Assembly (NCBI RefSeq): GCF_900101825.1
Contig: NZ_FNAG01000001.1
Span: forward strand, 62,001 to 126,000
Direction: 5' to 3'
DNA length: 64,000 nt
Source: Aquimonas voraii
GTDB lineage: Bacteria; Pseudomonadota; Gammaproteobacteria; Xanthomonadales; Xanthomonadaceae
The notes under the pieces were generated by a model. The model was not told the origin of the DNA. It worked only from the letters and a program-made list of their open reading frames with translations, and ran no database searches. Shown here one piece after another: positions 38,939-47,675 of the stretch (positions are counted from its first letter, which is position 1; each line of letters opens with the position of its first letter). A program made the position numbers and the translations under genes.

Positions 38939-41683
38939 TCAGGCCTCGATACGGGCGCGCAGATCGGCTGCCCAACGCCGCCGATAGTTGTCCTCCGGCA
39001 GGCCGCTCAGCTTCTCGGCGCATCGCGCTGCCTGCTCCCGGGCGATAAGGACCTCGCCCCGCGCCAGCGCCAGCTCGCCCCGCAGGCACTGCACCAAGGC
39101 ATGTCGCGGATGGGTGGCGGGCAGGCTGGCTTGGGTGTCCTGCTGCGCGCGCTCGATCTCGGCTTCCGCGGTGTCGAGGTCGCCCAGCAGCAGGGCGGTG
39201 CGTGCCCAGATCTCGGCGAGCGCGCTGCGCTGCTGCAGGCGATCACCCAGGGCCTGCAGGCTGCGGTCGCGTTCGGCGATGAAGATCGGCTGGACCTCGT
39301 CGATGAGTCCGGCGGCCGCCTTGGCCCATAGCAGTTCCGCCAGGGTTTGCAGGGTCCAGAGGTGCTCGCGGCCGAGGTCCCTCAGTTCGGCCTGATACAC
39401 GCCCTCGAACAGCGCCACCGCGCTCGCGGCGTCCCCTGACCAGAAGGCGATGCGGGCGCGCAGGAAGTCACCGAACTTGCTGTAGTGGTGCTCGGGCCCA
39501 AAGATCGATTCGAACACCGGTGCGGACTTCTCGATATGTTCGAGCGCCGCCTCGAAATCGCCTTCGATGGTGAGGGTCTCGGCATAGTCCGAGTGGGTCC
39601 AGGCGCGGTCCAGCGGTAGATCGTTCGCGCGTTCGCGCCATTGCAGCAGGGCTTCGAAGTCCGCGCGCGCTTCCGTGAAGTGGGCCAGCTGCGCGTGGCA
39701 CAGGCCGCGGAACCACAGGGCCTCGGAGTACCAGTCTTCGGTGATCTCGTGCCCTGCGCGAGCCAGCGCGTCACTGAGCTCGGCAATGGCCTGCTGGCAG
39801 TGACCGAGTTCGAATTCCAGCTTGGCGGCCTCGACCCGGGTCTTGAGACGGGCCGCCCCCAGCGCCTCCGACTCGGCCTTGAGCGCGCTGTCGCAGCCCA
39901 CCTGGGATGCCGACAGGTCGCCTGCCATTCGACCTTGGGCGCAGAGCAGCAGACCGGCCTCGGCGAGTTCCAGGGGGCGTGTCGTTTGCGCGGGCGCGAG
40001 CAGGTCGATGGCGCGACGCGAGTGCTGCATCGCTCGCCGGTAATCGGTCCAGCTGTCGAACACACCCGACATCGCCATGTGTACGTAGGCTGCGGCCTCG
40101 TTGTCATTCGCGAACACCTGGTCGATCCGCTCGGCCGCCCGCTGCATCGCCTCGACCAGTCGCGGGTTGCCGTTGTCGCTCTGGGCGACAGAGTAGGGGT
40201 CTGCCTGGCTGAGCAATTCGCGACTGAGGAAATGCCGAAGCGCCACGGCGCGCTCGGCATTGCGCTCGGCTTCGCGCTGCGCTGTCTCCGCGCGCAGACC
40301 CATCCACACCGAGATCGAGAGCGCGAGCACGGCGGTACCCGCGATGGCGCTGGTGACCCGCCAGCGGCGACGCAGGCGCTGCACGCGTGCCTTCGATTGG
40401 GTCAGCTCCTCGGCCTCGCGCTGACGCTGAGCGGCTGCTTCGCGTCGGGCCTCAAGGCTGCGCAGGCGCTCGGCCAGCTCGCCCGCTGAACCCAGACGAC
40501 GCTTGGGGTCGATATGCGCGGCTTCCGCCAGATCGGCACAGAGCAGGGGATCGCCGATGCGCTCTTCCCAGCCGGGCGCAAGGCTCATGCGCAGATCGCC
40601 AGCGAGCAGCTGGGCGCAGAGTACGCCCAGGGCAAAGACATCGGCGCGCTGACCGGCGGCGTGTCCGGCCAGAACTTCCGGTGCGACATAGCGATGCCCG
40701 GGCGAGGCCGGGTCCTGCGAGTCGGCGTGTCCGACCTGGGTCGCCTGCCCGATTGGCAGGCCAAGGGCATCGATGCCCGGCGGCAGCAGACCGGCGCCGG
40801 CTCCGAGATCGCCGAGCAGGAAGCGCCGCCCGCCCCCGGCCGTTTCGACCGGATAGATGTTCTCGGGCTTCAGGTCGCGATGCGCGATGTCGGTGGCGTG
40901 CAGAAGCTCCACGGCCTCGCAGAGCTGCGCGCACCATTCGAGGCGCTCGGTCCGGGTGCTGCGGTTCAGACGGCTGTCGTGCTCGGCCCAGGTGGCGAGG
41001 TTGCCCGCCCACATATACGGCGTGGCCACGAAAAAGGGCGGGGCCTCCAGATTCCAGTCGAGCAGAGGCAACACGCAGTCCGGGGGCTTCGGCCCATCCT
41101 GCAGCAAACGATGCAGGACCACCTCGCGCTTGAGGGCGCGAAGTCCATCTTCACCCAGCGCGAACTTGTAGGCACGCGACTCCAATCCAGCTTCGCCGAG
41201 GGCACTGAAGACCTCTCCGCAGCTACCCCGCCCGAGCCGAGCCTGCAGCCTCCAGCCGGGCCGGTGCGGGACGCTCTCGCCCGGCTGCAGGTCGAGCCGA
41301 AGCTCGCCGGGCGAACTGCCGGCGCCGCCTGGCTGGTAGCGCACTTCGCCGGTGAGCCGATAGCCGTAGCCATGCACCAGCCGAATGAGTTCAGCTTGGG
41401 CATCGCCCAGGGTGCGTCGCAGGCGGCTGATGCACTTGGCCACGCTGTTGGTGCTTACCACGCGCTCGGGCCAGCCTGCGCTCAGCAACTCCTCCGTGGT
41501 GCAGACTTCACCCGAGTGCAGCAGGAGGTAGCGCAGCACACCGTAGGCGCTGCGGTCGAGATCCACAGGTTCGGCCTCGCCCGCGCGCAGGCGTTGATCG
41601 GCCTCGAACAGCTGCCATGCGCCAAAGCTCCAGCAACCCGACGAAGACTCTTCGGACGCAGAAATCGTGGTGGACGTGGTCAT
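38939..41683 (-). CDS. Winged-helix / Ser-Thr kinase / transmembrane / TPR fusion protein
   Basis: A 914-residue regulator. Residues about 17-115 are an OmpR/PhoB (CadC)-type winged helix (LRYLLLHSGEVCTTEELLSAGWP, SVAKCISRLRRTLGD, LVHGYGYRLTGEV). Residues about 145-425 are a protein kinase: Gly loop LGRGSCGEVF, Lys in AYKFAL, HRDLKPENI (about 268-276), metal motif GDLGAG (DLG instead of DFG) and VAPE. All catalytic residues are present, so it should be active. A coiled linker leads to a single membrane helix (about 443-463), followed by roughly 450 residues of helical TPR-like repeats, probably periplasmic. CadC-like regulators join the same DNA-binding domain to a sensor; the added kinase is unusual. 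It faces four secreted-protein genes that it might regulate. Confidence 0.85.
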   Translation of the reverse strand: MTTSTTISASEESSSGCWSFGAWQLFEADQRLRAGEAEPVDLDRSAYGVLRYLLLHSGEVCTTEELLSAGWPERVVSTNSVAKCISRLRRTLGDAQAELIRLVHGYGYRLTGEVRYQPGGAGSSPGELRLDLQPGESVPHRPGWRLQARLGRGSCGEVFSALGEAGLESRAYKFALGEDGLRALKREVVLHRLLQDGPKPPDCVLPLLDWNLEAPPFFVATPYMWAGNLATWAEHDSRLNRSTRTERLEWCAQLCEAVELLHATDIAHRDLKPENIYPVETAGGGRRFLLGDLGAGAGLLPPGIDALGLPIGQATQVGHADSQDPASPGHRYVAPEVLAGHAAGQRADVFALGVLCAQLLAGDLRMSLAPGWEERIGDPLLCADLAEAAHIDPKRRLGSAGELAERLRSLEARREAAAQRQREAEELTQSKARVQRLRRRWRVTSAIAGTAVLALSISVWMGLRAETAQREAERNAERAVALRHFLSRELLSQADPYSVAQSDNGNPRLVEAMQRAAERIDQVFANDNEAAAYVHMAMSGVFDSWTDYRRAMQHSRRAIDLLAPAQTTRPLELAEAGLLLCAQGRMAGDLSASQVGCDSALKAESEALGAARLKTRVEAAKLEFELGHCQQAIAELSDALARAGHEITEDWYSEALWFRGLCHAQLAHFTEARADFEALLQWRERANDLPLDRAWTHSDYAETLTIEGDFEAALEHIEKSAPVFESIFGPEHHYSKFGDFLRARIAFWSGDAASAVALFEGVYQAELRDLGREHLWTLQTLAELLWAKAAAGLIDEVQPIFIAERDRSLQALGDRLQQRSALAEIWARTALLLGDLDTAEAEIERAQQDTQASLPATHPRHALVQCLRGELALARGEVLIAREQAARCAEKLSGLPEDNYRRRWAADLRARIEA

Positions 41684-41856
41684 GGGCTAGGACCGGACTC
41701 GCGCGACTTCGGTAGCGGCATGGGGCAAGGCGAGAATAGGGATGGGCAGCCTGTCTTGGGTGAAGGCGGGGTCCGGGTGGCTTCCGCGGCCTGCGTCTAT
41801 CTGGCCGCGCTCGGGGTCTGCTAACGTTGCGCCACTCCGCTGTCGAGACTCAACCC

Positions 41857-42213
41857 ATGCAAGCTGCCGGAATGATGCGCCAGGGCATCCTGTCGCTGGC
41901 GATCAAGGAGAAGCAGGCGCTGTATCAGGCGTACATGCCCTTCATCAAGGGCGGTGGTCTGTTCGTGCCCACCCCGAAGCGCTACAGCCTGGGCGACGAG
42001 GTGTTCATCCTGCTCAGCCTGCTGGAAGACAAGGAGCGCCTGCCGGTGGCTGGCAAGGTGATCTGGATCACCCCGGCTGGTGCCCAGGGCAACCGCGCGG
42101 CGGGAATTGGCGTGCAGTTCAATGATTCTGCCGAAGGTGAGACCGTACGCGGCAAGATCGAAACCATCCTCGCCGGCCTCACCGGCGGCGACAAGCCGAC
42201 GCACACGATGTAG
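41857..42213 (+). CDS. pilZ: Type IV pilus assembly protein PilZ
   Basis: A 118-residue PilZ-domain protein, the kind that binds the PilB ATPase and FimX rather than c-di-GMP itself. Marks: FIKGGGLFVPTPKRYSLGDEVFILL, VAGKVIWITPAGAQGNRAAGIGVQF and the ending DKPTHTM. The canonical c-di-GMP RxxxR motif is missing, as in the pilus-type PilZ. ATG 41857 gives the family length; the upstream TTG (41827) is less likely. In relatives the gene follows holB directly; here it has been separated by the repeat-protein region and must use a promoter within 41684-41856, where I see no strong match. Confidence 0.92.
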   Translation: MQAAGMMRQGILSLAIKEKQALYQAYMPFIKGGGLFVPTPKRYSLGDEVFILLSLLEDKERLPVAGKVIWITPAGAQGNRAAGIGVQFNDSAEGETVRGKIETILAGLTGGDKPTHTM

Positions 42214-42265
42214 CGCCTGCGGAAGCGGTTCTCGCGGGGCCAGCACTCGCTGGTTCGCTATCGAA

Positions 42266-42306
42266 TCCCGAGTCCCGAGTCCCGAGTCCCGAGTCCCGAG
42301 TCCCGG
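42266..42306. repeat. Tandem heptamer TCCCGAG, five copies plus a partial
   Basis: TCCCGAG repeats head to tail from 42266 to 42300, with a sixth unit beginning TCCCGG. It lies between pilZ and the NnrU gene. A degenerate relative (ATCCCAAATCCCGAATTCCC) occurs at 55383-55402, so it is probably a dispersed intergenic repeat family. Confidence 0.95.
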
Positions 42307-42390
42307 CCCTCGCGCGCTGCGCTCGGGCGTTCATCGGCGCAAGGACCCGTGGTCCGTCAGCGCGCCACTTAGCTCCCCAATCCCAGCGCT

Positions 42391-42969
42391 TCAGGCAAAC
42401 GGCGCCACGCCGATCAGCTTGAGGTGCAGATGCAGGGCGAACACACCCCAGAGCAGAGATCCCACGATCACGCAGAGTGCGCTGCGCACTACGCTGCCCG
42501 GGACCCGCACGACGCCCGCCGAGCGATCGCGCCGTCGCGCCGCGGCGAAGGCGATCACGGCCCAAGCCAGAAAGCCCGCCAGCAGCACGATTCCGTGCAA
42601 CCAGCCCACCGCCAGCAGGTGGCCGGCCGCCCACAGCTTCACGCCGAGCAGCATGGGGTGGCCGAGCTTCGCCTTGAAATGGTTGCCCGGGACGTAGGCC
42701 GCTACCAGCAGGATGAAGGCGGGCAGGGTGAACAGCGCGACCAGGTGGCGTATCCACACTGGCGGCGACCACATCAGCACAGGCTCCGCCCGGGCGAGCG
42801 AGTAGCCGTACACGATCAGAGCGAAGCCGGCGACAGAGATGAGGCTGTAGAGACCTTTGTAGACGCCAGCGCCGAGGCGTTCGATCAGGCCTGAACGCAG
42901 CGTGGGCGCGAGCGCGTGCAGGCTGTGCACGCCGAGAAAGAGCAGCAGGCCTGCGAGCAGCACGGTCAT
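42391..42969 (-). CDS. NnrU-family membrane protein
   Basis: A 192-residue polytopic protein of the NnrU family (first described near denitrification genes). Six hydrophobic segments; the family pattern includes FLGVHSLHAL at the start and VPGNHFKAKLGHPMLLGVKLWAAGHLLA in the middle. I chose ATG 42969; the frame stays open upstream but that extension reads as noncoding. No denitrification genes are nearby, so its role here is unclear. It lies 50 bases after the DUF4105 gene on the same strand. Confidence 0.85.
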   Translation of the reverse strand: MTVLLAGLLLFLGVHSLHALAPTLRSGLIERLGAGVYKGLYSLISVAGFALIVYGYSLARAEPVLMWSPPVWIRHLVALFTLPAFILLVAAYVPGNHFKAKLGHPMLLGVKLWAAGHLLAVGWLHGIVLLAGFLAWAVIAFAAARRRDRSAGVVRVPGSVVRSALCVIVGSLLWGVFALHLHLKLIGVAPFA

Positions 42970-43019
42970 GGTCGGGTCTCCGGAGGAAAGGGGGGCGCAT
43001 CGCCCCGCGCGGCTGTGGA

Positions 43020-44234
43020 TCAGGCGCCGCGGCGAGCCTGCAGCAAGGCCAGCGAGAGCGCAATCTGCAGGGGCAGCAGCAGGGCGATCCACTCCAGCTG
43101 CTGCTGGGGGTAGACCTGCACCTGGGCCAGCACCACCCCGGCCACGCCGAGGATGGCGATCGCATGCGCGCCGAAGCGCAGGCGGCTGTTCCGCGGGCTG
43201 CGGCGCTGGCGCCACAGCCGCAGGCAGGAGGGCAGCAGCAGCAGTGCGAGCGGATTGAACAGCAGCAGGTTGCGGTTGGCCCAGGCCGACTCGTGCGCGG
43301 TGCCGAGCCACAGCAGCAGCAGGCCGAGGCCGATCAGGCCGGTGAAGCCCCACACCGAGAACAGCAGCGCTCCGCCGTGCCGGCTGCGCGCGGCGCGGGC
43401 CAGCGGCAGGGCCAGGGCCACACCCAGCGCCAGCGCCAGCCACAGCCAGCGCGGTGGGTCCGCGGGCGTGACCGGGCCGCGGTGCGGCAGCAACTCGCGT
43501 TCCGCCATGACCAGCGGCTCGCCGGCGGGCGTGCGGACCTCGCGCAGGGCTTCGGCGAGGCGCGAGGGGATGAAGCTCTGCTCCCAGATCGACAGGGGCC
43601 GATCCGCATAGGGGCCGAGGCCGAGGTGCATGCCGAGGTGCAGCCAGGGGATGCCGGCGCCGTGGCGCAGTGCTTCGTGGCGGTAGGTGATGCCCATGGA
43701 GCGGCCGTCGAGCTGGCGCTTCAGCGCACCGCCGAGGGCGGCGTCCAGCGCGTCGCGGACCTTGGTCGAGCAGTTCGAGACGAAGTAGTCGTAGCGGTAC
43801 TCGGCGTTCTCGGGCCGAACGTGCTCGGCCAGTGCGGCGACCAGCAACTCCGCTTGTTCCGGTTCCAGCCGCAGCCACTGCAGGCGGGCGCCGCGGCCCT
43901 CGGCGGCATAGCTGCCGAGATCGCTGGACATCGGCAGGGCCACCGCGAGGTAGCGCATGTCGCCGCGCAGGAAGCGCGCCAGGAAGCCGGGCTGCGCGAA
44001 GTCGAAATAGCCGAAGTTGTAGAAGATCGGCTCGCGGCCGTCACCGTGGTCGACCAGCAGGGCGTTATGGCCGAATCGGGCCCAATAGGCCTCACCGGGT
44101 TCCATGGTCACCAGGCCAACCGCTGGTCCTGCGTGAAGGGGCGGCGCGAGCAGGCCCAGCAGGGCGAACAGTGCGGCGAGTGCGATCGACAGACGCGCGG
44201 CCGGCAGGCGCCGGCAAGAGGCATCAAGCGGCAT
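43020..44234 (-). CDS. DUF4105 (Lnb-type) membrane protein
   Basis: A 404-residue protein. An N-terminal signal or membrane helix (LSIALAALFALLGLLAPPLHA) is followed by a periplasmic domain with the DUF4105 signature VTMEPGEAYWARFGHNALLV, IFYNFGYFDF, YRYDYFVSNCSTKVRDAL and a conserved H/N/C set that recalls papain-like NlpC folds. About five membrane helices end the protein. ATG 44234 overlaps the corC stop by 11 bp, whereas the longer open frame would run within corC. The function of the family is unknown; the Cys in SNCSTK is a candidate active-site residue. Confidence 0.8.
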   Translation of the reverse strand: MPLDASCRRLPAARLSIALAALFALLGLLAPPLHAGPAVGLVTMEPGEAYWARFGHNALLVDHGDGREPIFYNFGYFDFAQPGFLARFLRGDMRYLAVALPMSSDLGSYAAEGRGARLQWLRLEPEQAELLVAALAEHVRPENAEYRYDYFVSNCSTKVRDALDAALGGALKRQLDGRSMGITYRHEALRHGAGIPWLHLGMHLGLGPYADRPLSIWEQSFIPSRLAEALREVRTPAGEPLVMAERELLPHRGPVTPADPPRWLWLALALGVALALPLARAARSRHGGALLFSVWGFTGLIGLGLLLLWLGTAHESAWANRNLLLFNPLALLLLPSCLRLWRQRRSPRNSRLRFGAHAIAILGVAGVVLAQVQVYPQQQLEWIALLLPLQIALSLALLQARRGA

Positions 44235-45075
44235 CGGCCATCCGCAGTTCGAGCGTGTGCAGGCGGCGGCCGTCGGCTTCGAGTACCCGCAGGTGGAAGC
44301 CGCCGAGTTCGAGTTCCTCGCCGACCTCGGGCAGATGCCCCAGTGCCGCGGTGAACAGGCCGCCGATGGTGTCGTACTCCTCGTCCGAGAGCTCGGCGCC
44401 AAAGCGTTCGTTGAACTCCTCGATCGGCATCAGGGCTTCGATTTCGTAGCGACCCTGGCCGGTCTGCTCCACGTGCTCGTCTTCGGTGGGCGCGTCGTCA
44501 TGCTCGTCATCGATCTCGCCGACAATCTGCTCCAGCAGATCCTCGATGGTGACAAGTCCCGCCACGCCGCCGAACTCGTCGACCACGATGGCCATGTGAT
44601 TGCGCGACTGCCGGAACTCGCGCAGCAGCACGTTGAGGCGCTTGGATTCTGGAATCAGCACGGCAGGACGCAACAGGGCCTGCAGGGCGGGTGGCTGGCC
44701 GCTGGCGCAGCCGCGCAACAGGTCCTTCGCCAGCAGGATGCCGAGGATCTCGTCCTTGTCCTCACCGTGTACCGGAAAACGCGAGTGCCCGCTTTCGACC
44801 ACGGTGTGCAGCACCTCGTCGGGGCTGGCGTCGATGGCGATCGACACCATCTGCCCGCGCGGCACCATAACGTCGCCCACCTGCAGGTCGGATACCGTGA
44901 TCGCGCCCTCGATCATGGCCAAGCTGTCGGCGGTGAGGAGTCCGGCGGCCTGCGCGGAGCGCAGTTCCTCCAGTAGGTCCTCGCGGCTGCGTGGCTCGCC
45001 CGTCAGGGCCTGGGTCAGACGACCAAACCAGGACCGGCTGGACGAGCCGGTGGTACTACTCGGATCTTCGGACAT
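44224..45075 (-). CDS. corC: CorC/HlyC-family transporter-associated CBS protein
   Basis: A 283-residue cytoplasmic protein from ATG 45075. It has two CBS domains (about 65-190; VGDVMVPRGQMVSIAIDASPD, HSRFPVHGEDKDEILGILLAKDLL, NHMAIVVDEFGGVAGLVTIEDLLEQIVGEI) and a C-terminal CorC_HlyC domain (about 205-280, IEEFNERFGAELSDEEYDTIGG). CorC proteins are tied to Mg2+/Co2+ efflux. It is more often found beside ybeY and lnt; here it starts a three-gene leftward operon with the DUF4105 and NnrU genes. Confidence 0.92.
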   Translation of the reverse strand: MSEDPSSTTGSSSRSWFGRLTQALTGEPRSREDLLEELRSAQAAGLLTADSLAMIEGAITVSDLQVGDVMVPRGQMVSIAIDASPDEVLHTVVESGHSRFPVHGEDKDEILGILLAKDLLRGCASGQPPALQALLRPAVLIPESKRLNVLLREFRQSRNHMAIVVDEFGGVAGLVTIEDLLEQIVGEIDDEHDDAPTEDEHVEQTGQGRYEIEALMPIEEFNERFGAELSDEEYDTIGGLFTAALGHLPEVGEELELGGFHLRVLEADGRRLHTLELRMADAA

Positions 45076-45209
45076 TGCGCTGGGAACATCGCCCGCTGGG
45101 GGCACCGCCGGCGAGTGTATCCCAAGACCGTTTGGGGCTTGTCCCGACGGTGCAGACGCGAGACGGGGCGTGAAGGCACAATGAAGAACACTCTGTGCTC
45201 GGGGGAGCC

Positions 45210-47642
45210 ATGAAGCAGAACCTGCTCGCTGCATCCTGTCTGACGGTTGTCGGACTGTCGTCTTTCGCGCCGGCGTGTGCCCATGGGCCCGGACCGGACC
45301 CCTCCAAAGGCAATGCGACTCGGCTGGAGGTGCTGCGGGTCGAAACCCGGGACGAGGCTGTGATCCGCGCGCTGGCGCTGGAGCACGGCCATCTCATCGT
45401 CGATCGCGAAAAAGGCCTGGTGATCTTCGACGCGCCGCAAGGGGGGCGCATTCCGCTGCTGGCCAAGGGCCTCAAGGTTTCGGTCGATCCGGTGCTCAGC
45501 GAGGCCCTGAACGAGTCGCAGGCGATCCTCCGTGCCAAGGGCATCAATGGGTACGCCTGCTATCGGTCCGTGGTCGAGACCAATGCGCGCATTGATGCGC
45601 TGGTCGCCGAGCATCCACAGCTGGCCAGCGTGGTCGACATCGGACCCAGCTGGGAGGCCCAAGCCGGCGTCGCCGGCGGTGGTGAACGCCTGCGCGTGCT
45701 GAAGCTCGGCAATGCGCAGATGCCCGGCCCCAAGCCTGTCCTGTTCGCGATGACCGCCGTGCATGCGCGCGAGTACACGACCGCCGAGCTTGGTCTGCGC
45801 TTCGCCGAGCGTCTGCTGGCCGGCTATGGCACTGACCCGGATGCCACCTGGGTGCTCGACCATCACGAGGTGCAACTGCTGGTGCAGTCCAATCCCGACG
45901 GCCGCAAGCGCGCTGAAACCGGGCTCTCGTGGCGCAAGAACACCAATCAGGGCTATTGCGGGGCGACCAGCAATTCGCGTGGCGCTGATCTGAATCGCAA
46001 CTTTCCGTACCTGTGGGGCACCGTTTCAGGCGGCTCCAGCCCGACGCCCTGCAATGACACCTACCGGGGTCCCACACCCGCCTCCGAGCCCGAGACCCAG
46101 GCTATCGTCGGCCACGTGCGCGGCCTGTTCCCCGACCGCCGCGGCGACGGCCCGAACGCCGCCGCCCCCGACGACACGCAAGGGTTGTTTCTCGATATCC
46201 ACAGCTACTCCCAACTGGTGCTGTGGCCCTGGGGATCGACCACCCAGCCGGCGCCGAACGATGCTCCACTGGTGGCCTTGGGCCGGCGCTTCGCCTGGTT
46301 CAATGGCTACACGCCGCAGCAGTCGGTGGGCCTGTACCCGACCGATGGCACGACCGACGATTTCGCCTACGGTGAGCTCGGCGTACCCGCCTACACCTTC
46401 GAGTTGGGTACGGCGTTCTTCCAGGACTGCGCCAGTTTCGAGAGCCGCATTGCGCCGGACAACCTGCAGGCCCTGATGTATGCCGCCAAGGTTGTGCGCG
46501 AGCCCTACCGGCTGCCCTTCGGCCCCGAGGCGCGCGAGCTGCGGGTCGAGCCCGATTTGCCCGTGGTGGGCGAGACGGTGCAATTGAGCGCGGTGATCGA
46601 CGACAGCCGCAGCAGCACGACCGGCGGCAGCGTGCCGGTGCAGGCGATCACCGCCGCCCGCGCCTACCTCGGCGTGCCGCCCTGGCAGGCCGGCGCGCAA
46701 GCGCTGGCCTTGCAGGCAAGCGACGGCGGCTTCGATGCCACCGTCGAAGTGGTTGGCGCCGGGCTGCCCACCACCAGTGCGGGTCGGCAGCTCGTGTACG
46801 TGCAGGGCGAGGATGCCAGCGGTGCCCGCGGGCCTGTCGCTGCCGCCTTCCTGGATGTGCGCGCCGCGGACCAGGTGGCCCAGCTGGCCGGGCGTGTCAC
46901 CCGGATCGTGGATGGTGCCGCGGTGGCAGGCGCCACGGTGCGCATCGGTGGCCTCGCGGTCATCGCCGACGCCGCGGGCCAGTACGCGCGCCGCGTGCCC
47001 GCAGAGGCCAGCGTGATCGAGGTGGATGCGTCCGGCTATGAGCCCCTGCGCATTGAGGGTCTGAGCCTGCAGCCCTCCGCGCTGAACACGCGGGATCTGA
47101 GGCTCTATTCCTACTGCCCTCTGCTGTCCATGGACGCCGAGCAGGGCGCGCAGGGCTGGACGGCGACGCGACCCAGCGGCGGTACGCCGCTGTGGAGCAT
47201 CGTCGAAAGCTCGCCTTCGGGCGGCAGCCGCGCCTGGCACGACAGCGCGACAGGCGTCTACGCCAACAATCTGGACACCCAGCTGCTGTCGCCAGCGGTG
47301 AACCTGCAGGGCTACACCGGTCTGCACCTTCGCCTGCGCAGCTTCTGCGACACAGAGTCCGGCTACGACTTCGGCACGATCCAGGTGCGTGCGTCGGCCG
47401 CCGCCGAATGGACGACGGTCTACAGCTGCAGTGGCGACCCCGCGTGGCGGAGTCTGGACATTCCGGTGCCCCAGCTGGAGGGCGCGGCGCAGGCGCAGGT
47501 CCGTTTCCGCCTCACCAGTGATACCAGCGTGCAGCGCGACGGCTGGTATGTGGATGACATCCTGCTGGAAGGTGGTGGCCCCAGCTGTCGCGCGCAGCAG
47601 CTGCCCGTCGACCTGTTCACCGACGGCTTCGAGCTTCAGTAG
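45210..47642 (+). CDS. Secreted M14 zinc carboxypeptidase with accessory domains
   Basis: An 810-residue secreted metallopeptidase. ATG 45210 follows GGGGGAG at a good distance. After the signal peptide and an N-terminal region comes the M14 domain: zinc ligands His185 and Glu188 (HAREYT) and His331 (DIHSYS), substrate residues in NPDGRKR and GADLNRNFPY, and catalytic Glu398 in FELGTAFF. It continues with a carboxypeptidase-regulatory-like domain (about 557-630, GRVTRIVDGAAVAGATVRIGG), a jellyroll-like domain (about 640-790, ending DGWYVDDILLEGGG) and the tail PVDLFTDGFELQ with the GFE motif. Specificity cannot be assigned. It diverges from corC. Confidence 0.88.
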   Translation: MKQNLLAASCLTVVGLSSFAPACAHGPGPDPSKGNATRLEVLRVETRDEAVIRALALEHGHLIVDREKGLVIFDAPQGGRIPLLAKGLKVSVDPVLSEALNESQAILRAKGINGYACYRSVVETNARIDALVAEHPQLASVVDIGPSWEAQAGVAGGGERLRVLKLGNAQMPGPKPVLFAMTAVHAREYTTAELGLRFAERLLAGYGTDPDATWVLDHHEVQLLVQSNPDGRKRAETGLSWRKNTNQGYCGATSNSRGADLNRNFPYLWGTVSGGSSPTPCNDTYRGPTPASEPETQAIVGHVRGLFPDRRGDGPNAAAPDDTQGLFLDIHSYSQLVLWPWGSTTQPAPNDAPLVALGRRFAWFNGYTPQQSVGLYPTDGTTDDFAYGELGVPAYTFELGTAFFQDCASFESRIAPDNLQALMYAAKVVREPYRLPFGPEARELRVEPDLPVVGETVQLSAVIDDSRSSTTGGSVPVQAITAARAYLGVPPWQAGAQALALQASDGGFDATVEVVGAGLPTTSAGRQLVYVQGEDASGARGPVAAAFLDVRAADQVAQLAGRVTRIVDGAAVAGATVRIGGLAVIADAAGQYARRVPAEASVIEVDASGYEPLRIEGLSLQPSALNTRDLRLYSYCPLLSMDAEQGAQGWTATRPSGGTPLWSIVESSPSGGSRAWHDSATGVYANNLDTQLLSPAVNLQGYTGLHLRLRSFCDTESGYDFGTIQVRASAAAEWTTVYSCSGDPAWRSLDIPVPQLEGAAQAQVRFRLTSDTSVQRDGWYVDDILLEGGGPSCRAQQLPVDLFTDGFELQ

Positions 47643-47663
47643 GCCGCGCGCTGAGCGCGCGGC
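47643..47663. terminator. Hairpin after the M14 peptidase gene
   Basis: GCCGCGCGC pairs with GCGCGCGGC around a TGA loop, starting right after the stop codon and before the convergent hutD end. It has no T tract. Confidence 0.45.
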
Positions 47664-47675
47664 GCGTCGTCGGCG

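Noticed and set aside
21245-41856. Attachment-site direct repeats flanking the propeller/kinase block
   Set aside because: I compared the sequence next to the holB stop with that before pilZ and found no shared repeat; no integrase, transposase or tRNA is present either.
42970-43878. N-terminal extension of the NnrU protein (open to 43878)
   Set aside because: The extension is antisense-like Arg/Ala/Pro sequence overlapping the DUF4105 gene; NnrU proteins begin at the ATG at 42969.
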